Translations under genes and position numbers: made by a program | Shown here: one piece after another, positions 46,104 through 55,850 of the stretch | How positions within the stretch are numbered: position 1 is the stretch's first letter | How the letters are laid out: every line of letters starts with the position of its first letter | NCBI GenBank assembly: GCA_947625685.1 | Contig: CANQPK010000004.1 | Span: forward strand, 1-64,000 | From: an uncultured Clostridia bacterium | GTDB taxonomy: Bacteria > Bacillota > Clostridia > TANB77 > CAG-508 | Length of the DNA stretch: 64,000 nucleotides | Direction of reading: 5' to 3' | Notes under the pieces: model-generated | Database searches by the model: none | Seen by the model: the letters and a program-made list of their open reading frames with translations, nothing else | Told to the model about the DNA's origin: nothing

Positions 46104-46291
46104 TTTTATCTCCTCCTAATGTTTATGCATTATTATATATATTTTTAGAATTTTTGTCCTGACACTGTTAAAATCTATACTTTTTTTAGTTTCTCTAAAT
46201 TTTGTATACTCATATGTAAATAATATCATAAAATTAGGTAATTATCAACTATTTTTATCTATAATTTTGGGAAAAATAGTGTAAAAATAAA

Positions 46292-46318
46292 ATTAATATC
46301 AAAAGTCAGTGAAATTTT
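46292..46318. repeat. 27-bp direct repeat copy 2 (part of a terminator hairpin)
   Basis: Identical to 38423..38449. Confidence 0.85.
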
Positions 46319-46395
46319 AAAGATTTCACTGACTTCTGGTATATTTTTTCACTAAATACTACGAATTGATATAACTGAGATATTTTAAATTGTTA

Positions 46396-47271
46396 TTACT
46401 GTTTTGTGATGATATTTTCTTTTATTATTTTTTCAACTTCTTCTTTGCTTAGTTCTACTGCTTTTGTTATGTCTTCTATTTTCATTTTCATTTTGTATAG
46501 ATTAAGTATAACTTGCTTTTGTTTTTCTTCCTTGCCTCTTAGATATCCATATTCTTCTACTGCATGCGTATCTCTTATATGTTTCATCCTTAAATCAGCT
46601 AACTCTTGTTCCCTTTCGTCTGCTTGTATTCTGTCTAGCTCTTCTTTTGCTTTCTTGATATCTTCATTTTCTCTCATCTCTTCTTTACCAACCCTTTCTG
46701 GATTCTTTATAAATAGTGACCACAGCATTGCTTTATCCTTTTTATCTATTTGCTTCTCTTTTAACTGATTTGTTAACTTTTCTAGCTCAATTATATCGAT
46801 TTCCAATACGTCTGTCAATACTTTCGTTTTATATTCTTCTTCTCTAATCTGCCATTTTGTATGGTATTTTTCTAATTCTTTTAAGCCTTTTAATTCAAAA
46901 TCTGCTATCAATATTACTATCGTTTTATTTAATTTGTTATAATCTTCCCCTTCTTTTATCTGTGAATAATATAACTTACTCCAATAAAATAATATTCTTT
47001 TTTCTATATTACTGTTTTGCACTATTTGCATCTCTATATTTACTATTGTTTCATCATCTAACTTTGCTCTTACATCTAATATTCCTATCTTATCATCTCT
47101 TAAATCTTTTTCTAGTATTCTACTTTCATTTAGTTCTATCTTTTTTATTTCTTTTCCTATTATTGCACTTATTAACCCTTTGGTTATTTCTTTATTTTCC
47201 TCCCTCCCAAATATTCTTCTAAAAATGTAATCATTTGTTGGATTCATTACTTCATTATTTAGCATAAACAT
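46396..47271 (-). CDS. Rpn/PD-(D/E)XK nuclease family (transposase-like) protein, intact paralog
   Basis: NPTNDYIFRRIFGREENKEITKGLI, VNIEMQ; YLRGKEEKQKQVILNLYKMKM C-terminus. Confidence 0.85.
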   Translation of the reverse strand: MFMLNNEVMNPTNDYIFRRIFGREENKEITKGLISAIIGKEIKKIELNESRILEKDLRDDKIGILDVRAKLDDETIVNIEMQIVQNSNIEKRILFYWSKLYYSQIKEGEDYNKLNKTIVILIADFELKGLKELEKYHTKWQIREEEYKTKVLTDVLEIDIIELEKLTNQLKEKQIDKKDKAMLWSLFIKNPERVGKEEMRENEDIKKAKEELDRIQADEREQELADLRMKHIRDTHAVEEYGYLRGKEEKQKQVILNLYKMKMKIEDITKAVELSKEEVEKIIKENIITKQ

Positions 47272-47289
47272 TCTTCCTTTCTTTTTTGA

Positions 47290-47480
47290 TTTTGTTTTAA
47301 AATTTGATTTTTCTTTGGGAGAGCTCCCAATAGATTCGTTTCGTCTTTCCTTAAGGTGTAATAATAAATATTTAAAAAATAAATAGATAGAAAGTTTTGA
47401 TTAAAATTTTTAACTTTCTATCTATTTTATATATCATTATATTTTCTTTGTCAATACAAAATTTTCGACAAAAAGCGACA
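47290..47480. repeat. 5' flank repeat shared by the two Rpn genes (copy 2)
   Basis: Similar to 25060..25250. Confidence 0.8.
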
Positions 47481-47528
47481 CTTTTGAAGTGCACCTCAAA
47501 CGGTAGACAAAGCTTCCTTCCCTCTGTC

Positions 47529-50201
47529 TTACTTAAGTTCCTCTATTCTCTTTTCAACTGTCGCTAACATTTCTTTATATTTTGTAAGTTTTTCTTCTTC
47601 TTCTTTTACTTTCTCTTTTGGAGCCTTTTCTGTAAAGCCTTTATTAGATAACATCTTACTTGCTCTTTCAACTTCGCTCTCAAGTTTTTCTTTTTCTCCA
47701 TTTAATCTTTCTAGTTCTTTTTTTACATCTACTAATTCTTCAAAAGGTATAAATACTTCTATTCCTTCTTGAACGATAGATATTGCATTGCTTGGAATTC
47801 CTTCTTTGTTATCTTTGATCTCTATATTATCAGCATATCCAAGTTTCTTTAAAAATTCTAATGATTCATTTATTACATTTTTATATTTTGTTGTAACAAA
47901 TATCAATTTTGTTTTTTTGCTAGGAACTACATTCATATTAGCTCTTATATTTCTTATATTAACAATTATATTTTTTAATGTTTCGATATTTTCTTCTTCT
48001 TCGTTATATTCAAATTTATTTTTTATTTCAGGCCATGTATCTAGCATTATACTTTCTTTATCTACAATAAGTTCTCTATATAACTTTTCTGTAATAAATG
48101 GCATAAATGGATGTAATAATTTAAGTGAATTTACAAGTACATAGTTTAATGTATACATCACTTCTTTTTTACCTAAATCTTCCTCGCTATATAGTCTTGG
48201 TTTTACCATTTCTATATACCAATCGCAAAATTCACTCCATATAAAGTCATAAATCTTGGTTGCAGCAATTCCTATTTCATATTTTTCAATATGATTTGTT
48301 ACATCTGTTGTTAATTTATCTAATTTATTTAATATCCATTTATCTTCTATATGTAAATTCTCTTTTTTGTAATCTTTTAGACTTTCATCAATATTTGACA
48401 AAACAAATTTTGATGCATTCCATATCTTATTTGCAAAGTTTTTAGTTGCAACAGCTTTATCTTTTGAATATTTTACATCATTTCCAAGTGTCATATTTTG
48501 AACTAAAGAAAATCTTAAACTATCTGCCCCACACTCAGCTATTATATCCATTGGATCGATACCATTGCCAAGACTCTTTGACATTTTTCTTCCTTGTGCA
48601 TCTCTAACTAGTCCATGCATAAATACTGTATCAAATGGAATTTGTTTCGTATGCTCTAAGCTAGAGAAAATCATTCTTGCAACCCAGAAGAAAATTATAT
48701 CATAAGCAGTAACTAATGTATTTGTTGGATAGAAATATTTAAAATCTTCTGTTTCATTAGGCCATCCCATTGTTGAAAATGGCCAAAGTGCTGAGCTAAA
48801 CCAAGTGTCCAAAGTATCTGAATCTTGATATAAATTTAAACTTCCACATTTTGCACATTTTTCTGGTTTTTCACTTGAAACCATTATTTCTCCGCAGTCT
48901 TTGCAATAATATGCTGGAATTCTATGTCCCCACCATATTTGTCTAGATATACACCAGTCTTTTATATTTTCCATCCAATGAAAATATGTTTTATCAAATC
49001 TCTCTGGTACAAATTTTATTTTTCCAGACTTAACAACCTCTATTGCAGGTTTTGCAAGCTCCTCCATTTTCATAAACCATTGCATAGATATTCTTGGTTC
49101 TACTGTGTTATGGCATCTATAACATTTTCCAACATTATGAACATAGTCTTCTATTTTTTCAAGAACTCCTAAAGCTTCTAAGTCTTTTACTATTTCTTTT
49201 CTTGCTTCATATATGCCCATTCCTTTATATTTTGGAACTAAATCTAGCATTATATTTTTCTCATCAAATACTTCTATTTCCTCTAATCCAAACCTCTTAC
49301 CTGCTTCATAATCATTAAAATCATGTGCTGGTGTAAGCTTAACACATCCTGTACCAAATTCTTTTTCAACAAATGGATCTGCCACAATAGGTATTTCTCT
49401 ATTAACTAATGGAACTATAACTTTTTTACCTATCATATCTTTATATCTACTATCTTCTGGATTAACTGCAACTCCAGTATCTCCAAGCATTGTCTCTGGT
49501 CTTGTAGTTGCAACTGTAACATACTCTTTTTTATCTTTTGTGTAATATCTTATATACCATAAGTTTGTATTTTCTTCTGCAAATTCAACTTCTGCATCTG
49601 ATAGAGAAGTTTTGCAAGTAGGGCACCAGTTTATCATTCTATTGCCCCTATATATTGCACCTTTATTGTACATATCAATAAATACTTTTTCAACTGCTTT
49701 AGATAAGCCTTCATCTAGTGTGAATCTTTCTCTTGTCCAATCACATGCACAACCTAAGCTTTTTAATTGTCTAACTATTGTTCCACCATACTCTCTTGTC
49801 CAGTCCCATGCTTCTTCTAAAAAAGCTTCTCTTCCTATTTGCTCTTTTGTTTTTCCTTCTTTTCTTAGTTTTTCTACTACTTTAACTTCAGTTGCGATAG
49901 CTGAATGGTCTGTTCCTGGAATCCATAAAGTATTGAATCCTCTTAGCTTTTTATATCTTATTAATATATCTTGGAGTGTCATAACTAAAGCATGTCCCAT
50001 ATGTAACTTTCCTGTTACATTTGGTGGTGGAATTACTATTGTATAAGGCGTTTTAGTTTTGTCTACTACTGGCGTAAAATATCCCTTTTCATTCCATTCA
50101 TTATATAATTTTTCTTCAAATTCTTTTGGATCATATTGATTTAGAGTGTGTTCTTTCATTAATAAAGCTTCCTTGTATATTATATTTAGGTTTTTTTTCA
50201 A
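47529..50201 (-). CDS. valS: Valyl-tRNA synthetase
   Basis: PPPNVTGKLHMGHAL, KMSKSLGNGIDP, DTWFSSALWPFSTMGWP. Confidence 0.97.
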   Translation of the reverse strand: MKKNLNIIYKEALLMKEHTLNQYDPKEFEEKLYNEWNEKGYFTPVVDKTKTPYTIVIPPPNVTGKLHMGHALVMTLQDILIRYKKLRGFNTLWIPGTDHSAIATEVKVVEKLRKEGKTKEQIGREAFLEEAWDWTREYGGTIVRQLKSLGCACDWTRERFTLDEGLSKAVEKVFIDMYNKGAIYRGNRMINWCPTCKTSLSDAEVEFAEENTNLWYIRYYTKDKKEYVTVATTRPETMLGDTGVAVNPEDSRYKDMIGKKVIVPLVNREIPIVADPFVEKEFGTGCVKLTPAHDFNDYEAGKRFGLEEIEVFDEKNIMLDLVPKYKGMGIYEARKEIVKDLEALGVLEKIEDYVHNVGKCYRCHNTVEPRISMQWFMKMEELAKPAIEVVKSGKIKFVPERFDKTYFHWMENIKDWCISRQIWWGHRIPAYYCKDCGEIMVSSEKPEKCAKCGSLNLYQDSDTLDTWFSSALWPFSTMGWPNETEDFKYFYPTNTLVTAYDIIFFWVARMIFSSLEHTKQIPFDTVFMHGLVRDAQGRKMSKSLGNGIDPMDIIAECGADSLRFSLVQNMTLGNDVKYSKDKAVATKNFANKIWNASKFVLSNIDESLKDYKKENLHIEDKWILNKLDKLTTDVTNHIEKYEIGIAATKIYDFIWSEFCDWYIEMVKPRLYSEEDLGKKEVMYTLNYVLVNSLKLLHPFMPFITEKLYRELIVDKESIMLDTWPEIKNKFEYNEEEENIETLKNIIVNIRNIRANMNVVPSKKTKLIFVTTKYKNVINESLEFLKKLGYADNIEIKDNKEGIPSNAISIVQEGIEVFIPFEELVDVKKELERLNGEKEKLESEVERASKMLSNKGFTEKAPKEKVKEEEEKLTKYKEMLATVEKRIEELK

Positions 50202-50234
50202 GGATTAACCTATAAACCTTATCAAGTATAATTT

Positions 50235-51242
50235 TTATTGTAATAAACTATTATCATTTATATTATTCTTTTGCTCACTTGTAACTATATCTTCAGTAGT
50301 TACATTTGTGGATGTATCTATAACATTCTTTGAATTTGTTTCATTTGAATTGTTTTCATCTGTATTAGGTTTACTTGTATTTGTATTTGTATTAGTTTGA
50401 TTTGTATCTGGTTTATTTGTATCTGGTTTATTTGAAGATGGTTTATAATTTTTCCATGGATTGTTCTTATCTGGATCTGTTGGATCCCAATTTCTTACCT
50501 CTTCATCATCACTTATTTTTTCAGCACTTGGTTTTCCAAGTGGTCCTGGACTCGATGCACTGTAAAACTCTACTTTTGTACCTGATATGCAGTTATCATA
50601 TATCCATTTTGCATCTTGTACTGTCAATCTTATGCAACCAAGAGACGCTTTTGTTCCAAGTTTATCATATTCCCACCATTCAAGTGTCGATTTATCTTTT
50701 TTAGTGTATGGTACAGAATGAAATAATATATGTCCTGTTATTCTGCAAGCATACTGTCCATAAACATTTCCTTCAAGTAATCTCCATGAATATTTATCAG
50801 ACATTGAATATACTCCTGACTCTGGTGTTGCATCTCCTATTGAGCAAATCATTGCCTTAACAGGTACTGTATATTTTCCTTTGTTATCCTTTTTATATAT
50901 TGTAACTGTATTTGCTTTATTATTCACTTTTATGTAATATGGAATTTCTTTACTATTATTTTCATTATTAGTTGTATTTGTAGAATTTTCATCTATTACA
51001 TTATTTTGATTTACTTCATTAGTTTCATTTTCATTATCTAACTCAACAATAATCATATTATTATCTTCCTCATCCTTTTTTTCGCTATAATACAATATAT
51101 TATTATTTTCATTATATGTTCCATTTTGTGAGAAATATATAATTGCTATTATTATCATAATTACAAGTGCAATGGTTAGGCAAAATAATCCTATAATTAT
51201 TTTCTTTTCTGCTTTGTTGCTGAGTTTCTTCTTTTTTCCCAT
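50235..51242 (-). CDS. L,D-transpeptidase (YkuD) with TM anchor and Asn/Thr-rich tail
   Basis: HSVPY...LGTKASLGCIRLTVQDAKWIYDN. Confidence 0.85.
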   Translation of the reverse strand: MGKKKKLSNKAEKKIIIGLFCLTIALVIMIIIAIIYFSQNGTYNENNNILYYSEKKDEEDNNMIIVELDNENETNEVNQNNVIDENSTNTTNNENNSKEIPYYIKVNNKANTVTIYKKDNKGKYTVPVKAMICSIGDATPESGVYSMSDKYSWRLLEGNVYGQYACRITGHILFHSVPYTKKDKSTLEWWEYDKLGTKASLGCIRLTVQDAKWIYDNCISGTKVEFYSASSPGPLGKPSAEKISDDEEVRNWDPTDPDKNNPWKNYKPSSNKPDTNKPDTNQTNTNTNTSKPNTDENNSNETNSKNVIDTSTNVTTEDIVTSEQKNNINDNSLLQ

Positions 51243-51259
51243 AATTCATTTATTTCCTT

Positions 51260-51448
51260 TTAATTAAAATATATAATTAATACTCCTATACATGCCATAA
51301 TAAATCCTACTATTTTCAGACCTGCTGCTGCTTCATTTTGGTCTCCAAATCCAAATAATTTTTTTGCTATTTGTCTTGCATCATATATTGATATTACTCC
51401 AAGTGATGTGAGTGCTAGTCCTATTATTAATACAATTAAATTCCACAT
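51260..51448 (-). CDS. Small two-TM membrane protein
   Basis: 62-aa hydrophobic ORF. Confidence 0.6.
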   Translation of the reverse strand: MWNLIVLIIGLALTSLGVISIYDARQIAKKLFGFGDQNEAAAGLKIVGFIMACIGVLIIYFN

Positions 51449-51692
51449 ATATTTTACTTCCTTTTTATTTTCTCCTATTATTATATTATTTTTTAGGTGG
51501 ATAAGTCAAGTATTGTGAGCTTTTTTCGTAATTTTAAGAATTGGAAAATTTTTCATTTTTTTATTATATATTTTTTTTGCTTAATGTATATTTTTATTCT
51601 TTTAAGTTAATACTATTCATATATAAAAACGAATTAACAATAAATTTTAATTCGTAAATATCAATCTGATTCATATGGAGGTGCAGTTAGCT

Positions 51693-51794
51693 ATGTCAAA
51701 TGATAAGAAAAATAATAACAATAACAGCAACAAGAATAATAACAACAACAAAAATAATAATAAAAACAATCAAAATGAAAGCAATAATCACTAG
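51693..51794 (+). CDS. 33-aa Asn/Lys-rich peptide
   Basis: GGAGGTG SD upstream; MSNDKKNNNNNSNKNNNNNKNNNKNNQNESNNH; followed by a hairpin near 51834..51863. Confidence 0.5.
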   Translation: MSNDKKNNNNNSNKNNNNNKNNNKNNQNESNNH

Positions 51795-51939
51795 TAATTA
51801 AAAGGCTTATTTATAAATATAAGCTTAAAAGCAAAATTCCAGTGAGAAATTGCTGGAATTTTTGCTTTGAAATATATATAGATTTCTTGCAATTTAATCT
51901 TTTTATTGTTATAATGAAAGCCAGAGGAGGAAATCTATT

Positions 51940-52131
51940 ATGAATAAGAATGTACTTATAAAAGTTATTATTGCATTTATTGTTTTAGTATGTTTTTTAA
52001 TCTATTTATTTTCTAATCGTTCAGAAAGTACATATATAAATTCCTCAAATCCTGAAGCACAAAATATATCTATAGATTATGCTAGAAATTCAACAGATAG
52101 AGCTATTTTTATTAATTCGCTTTTTGAATAA
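51940..52131 (+). CDS. Small membrane-anchored protein
   Basis: GAGGAGG SD; 63-aa ORF with N-terminal TM. Confidence 0.55.
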   Translation: MNKNVLIKVIIAFIVLVCFLIYLFSNRSESTYINSSNPEAQNISIDYARNSTDRAIFINSLFE

Positions 52132-52156
52132 AATTCTGTTAGTAAATAAAAAATTA

Positions 52157-52187
52157 GACACTTCAATATTGAAGTGTCCGATTTTTT
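52157..52187. terminator. Intrinsic terminator
   Basis: gacacttcaatattgaagtgtc followed by a T tract. Confidence 0.75.
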
Positions 52188-52188
52188 A

Positions 52189-55013
52189 TTATTCTAAATA
52201 TTTTTTCAAAAATTGTCCTGTATAGCTTCTATCATTTTTTGTAACCTGCTCTGGAGTACCTACTTGTACAACTGTTCCACCATTTTCTCCACCTTCTGGT
52301 CCTAGGTCTATAATGTAGTCTGCTGTTTTTATAATATCTAAATTATGTTCTATCACTATTATGCTATTTCCTGTATCTACTAATCTTTGTAAAATATCTA
52401 CTAATCTATGAACATCTGCAATATGAAGCCCAGTAGATGGTTCATCTAAAATATATAGTGTCTTTCCAGTTGCCTTTTTAGAAAGTTCAGTTCCGAAGTT
52501 TAACTCTTTGTGCTTCTCCACCTGATAAAGTAGTAGAAGGTTGTCCAAGTTTAATATATCCGAAGTCCTACATCTGCAAGAGTTTGGATTTTTTGTTTTA
52601 TTCTTGGAACATTTGCAAAGAATTCTAGTGCTTCTTCTACAGTCATATCAAGTACATCTGCTATTGTTTTTCCTTTATATTTAACTTCCAAGGTTTCTTG
52701 ATTATATCTTTTTCCCTTGCACACTTCACAAGGCACATAAATGTCTGGCAAGAAATGCATTTCTATCCTATGAACCCCATCTCCTTGGCAAGCTTCACAT
52801 CTTCCTCCTGGTACATTAAAGCTAAATCTACCCTTTTGATATCCTCTTATTTTTGCTTCATTTGTTGTTGCAAATAGTTCTCTTATTATATCAAATACTC
52901 CTGTATATGTTGCAGGATTTGAGCGTGGTGTTCTACCTATTGGTGATTGATCTATATTTATAATTTTATCTATATTTTCTATTCCTTTTATTTCTTTGCA
53001 TTTACCTGGTTTCTCATTTGATCTATTTATTTGTTTTGCAACTGTTTTATATAATATATCATTTATCAAAGTTGATTTTCCTGAGCCTGAGACTCCTGTA
53101 ACACATGTAAATACACCAAGTGGTATTTTAACATCTATATTTTTTAAGTTATTTTCTTTTGCCCCTAGTATTTCTATTGATTTACCATTTGATTTTCTTC
53201 TTTTTTTAGGAACTGATATCTTTTTTCTTCCACTTAAATAATTTCCTGTCTCTGAATTTTCTACAAGTTTTATTTCTTCTGCAGTTCCTTGTGCAATTAC
53301 ATTTCCTCCATGCACACCTGGTCCTGGCCCTATATCTATAATTTGGTCTGCAGCATACATTGTTTCTTCATCATGTTCTACAACAAGTACAGAATTTCCT
53401 AAATCTCTTAGTTTTTTAAGTGTTGCAATTAGTTTTCCATTATCTCTTTGATGCAAACCTATACTTGGTTCGTCAAGAATATACAAAACTCCTGTCAAGC
53501 TTGAACCTATCTGAGTTGCAAGTCTTATTCTTTGTGCTTCCCCTCCTGATAATGTTCCTGCAGACCTTGACAATGTTAAATATTCTAGTCCTACATCTAT
53601 TAAAAATTGTAATCTTTTATTTAATTCCTTGAAAATTGGGTCTGCTATCATTTTTTCTTTTGGGGTTAATTCTAAATTGTTTATAAAATTTAAAATTGCT
53701 ACAATTGACATATCTGTAAATTCTTTGATATTTTTTCCGCCAACTCTTACAGATAGACTTTCTTTTTTTAGTCTTGCTCCATTGCAAGTTGGACAATCAC
53801 TATCAGTCATATATAATTCATAAAAATCACGCATTCCTTGTGATTTAGTTTCATTGTGCCTTCTTTCTAAAGTTGGTATAACTCCTTCAAATGGTGCTCT
53901 AAATCTTCTTATTCCTGCATAAGATTCATATTCAAAATCTATTGCTTCCGTGCCTGTTCCGTATAATATCTTATCTAAGAATTCTCTTGGAAGTTTCTTT
54001 ATTGGTTTTTTTATGTCTACTCCATAATGTCTTCCTATACTTTCAAAGTACATTTTTGCCATTGTTTCGCCTTTTTTCATTGTGCTTGATCCAAATGCCT
54101 TTACTCCATCATATAATGTTTTATCTTTGTCTGGTATTATCAAATCTTCGTCCATTCTCATTAAATATCCAATACCTGTACAAGTAGGACACGCTCCAAA
54201 AGGATTGTTAAATGAAAACATTCTTGGAGATAATTCTCCTATGCTTATTCCACAATCTGGGCATGCTAAATTTGAACTATATAGTTTTTCCGTCTTACCA
54301 TTAATATCAATCAAAACTAAATTTTCTGAATTTTTAAGTGCTGTTTCTACTGATTCCGCAAGTCTATTTCTTATTCCTTCTTTTATAATTAATCTATCTA
54401 CTATAAGCTCAATATTATGCTTTTTCTTCCTATCTAAATTTAAATCATCACTAAGTTCTACTGTTTCTCCGTCAACTCTTGCTCTTACAAATCCTTCTTT
54501 TTGGTATTTCTCTAATTGTTTAACGAATTCACCTTTTTTACCGCGAACTATTGGGGCAAGTACCTGTATTCTTGTTCCTTCATCTAATTCAAGTATATTG
54601 TCAACTATTTGATCTAAAGTTTGCTTTTCTATTTTTTTGCCACAATTTGGGCAATATGCTATACCTATTCTGGCATATAACAAACGAATATAATCATATA
54701 TTTCTGTTACGGTTCCAACTGTTGAACGCGGATTTTTTGATGTTGTTTTTTGGTCAATAGAAATTGCAGGTGAAAGACCTTCGATTGATTCTACATTTGG
54801 TTTTTCCATTATTCCTAGAAATTGTCTAGCATAAGAAGAAAGGCTTTCTACATATCTTCTTTGCCCTTCTGCATATAATGTATCAAATGCTAAAGATGAC
54901 TTTCCTGAACCAGAAAGTCCTGTTATTACTACTAATTTATCTCTTGGTATTTCTAGATTTATATTCTTTAAATTATGCTCTTTTGCACCTTTTATAATTA
55001 TTTTGTCATTCAT
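52189..55013 (-). CDS. uvrA: Excinuclease ABC subunit A, with +1 shifts at CGG 52560..52562 and 52493..52495
   Basis: TLADVGL(C)[22 protein letters not shown](C)[24 protein letters not shown]; the rest of the protein is canonical UvrA. Confidence 0.95.
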
Positions 55014-55126
55014 TTTTACCTTTCCCCCATTGCTACATATTATACAATATATTTTTATAAAAAACAAGAGTTTGCAAGTGAATATATCCTAGTAATAATA
55101 GTTTTTACTGTGTTATTGACATAATA

Positions 55127-55155
55127 TTGAAATTTGCCCATATTTATGCTATAAT
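55127..55155 (+). promoter_or_regulatory. Promoter of the 55202 orphan gene
   Basis: TTGAAA-17 nt-TATAAT. Confidence 0.65.
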
Positions 55156-55201
55156 TTAAGTATGGTATATTTTGCCAAAATTTTGTAAAGGAGTGTATTA
55201 T

Positions 55202-55744
55202 ATGCGAGCAATTGATTGGAAACTGTTCATCTCAGAAGCTAAATCTTACATTGAGTTTCGGGATAAAGTTGACAGTCTGACAAAACAAAAGGAAGATCTT
55301 GCAGCAAACCTTCCATGTATGGAGAGCATCTTTGAACTCTGTACGAAGAAAGAATTCCAGCGCATCTTCAATCTGTATATGTCTTCTCCTGCTACGATAA
55401 CTGAGGATAGTTATCTGAAACTCGCAAAGGACATTGAGGAAAAGAAGTCAGAATTTGAGGCTTGTAAAAAAGCTCTTAAAAATGTAAGCGGACAAATGTC
55501 CCATAAGTGCAAGTCTATCCATAATATCCTTTTAAATATAATGGATAACTGTGACAAGGACTATTGCAGTGAGTTCTATTGTCCTGAAGAATTCGTAACA
55601 AAAGAGAACATCCCTGCACTCAAAATTATCATATCTTTTGCAAGGCAGGCTGCTCCTACTATGTATGGAAAAGGTGGCTTCGCCGATGGAGACAGTGTTA
55701 TCGGCAATCTGTTTCAGAGGGTCGATAAGCTTGAAAAAAGCTAA
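55202..55744 (+). CDS. Orphan protein with atypical (higher-GC) composition
   Basis: AAAGGAG SD; MRAIDWKLFISEAK...; contains an in-frame CGG at 55259..55261. Confidence 0.7.
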   Translation: MRAIDWKLFISEAKSYIEFRDKVDSLTKQKEDLAANLPCMESIFELCTKKEFQRIFNLYMSSPATITEDSYLKLAKDIEEKKSEFEACKKALKNVSGQMSHKCKSIHNILLNIMDNCDKDYCSEFYCPEEFVTKENIPALKIIISFARQAAPTMYGKGGFADGDSVIGNLFQRVDKLEKS

Positions 55745-55760
55745 AAGCATAATGCACACC

Positions 55761-55794
55761 AAAAAGACAGGAATATTAGTTTCCTGTCTTTTTT
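55761..55794 (+). terminator. Intrinsic terminator of the 55202 orphan
   Basis: aaaaagacaggaatattagtttcctgtctttttt. Confidence 0.8.
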
Positions 55795-55803
55795 ATATTC
55801 ATA

Positions 55804-55835
55804 AAAAAAGTTAGATGCTAGGCATCTAACTTTTT
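55804..55835 (-). terminator. Intrinsic terminator of the cohesin gene
   Basis: aaaaaagttagatgctaggcatctaacttttt. Confidence 0.75.
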
Positions 55836-55850
55836 CAATAATATTATATA

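Noticed and set aside
4389-55067. Eight split genes as ordinary pseudogenes or random sequencing indels
   Set aside because: All 11 breaks have the same form (C before GGN at an in-frame CGG, always landing on Gly); random decay or homopolymer errors would not do this. A systematic motif-specific base-calling error is not fully excluded and needs reads.
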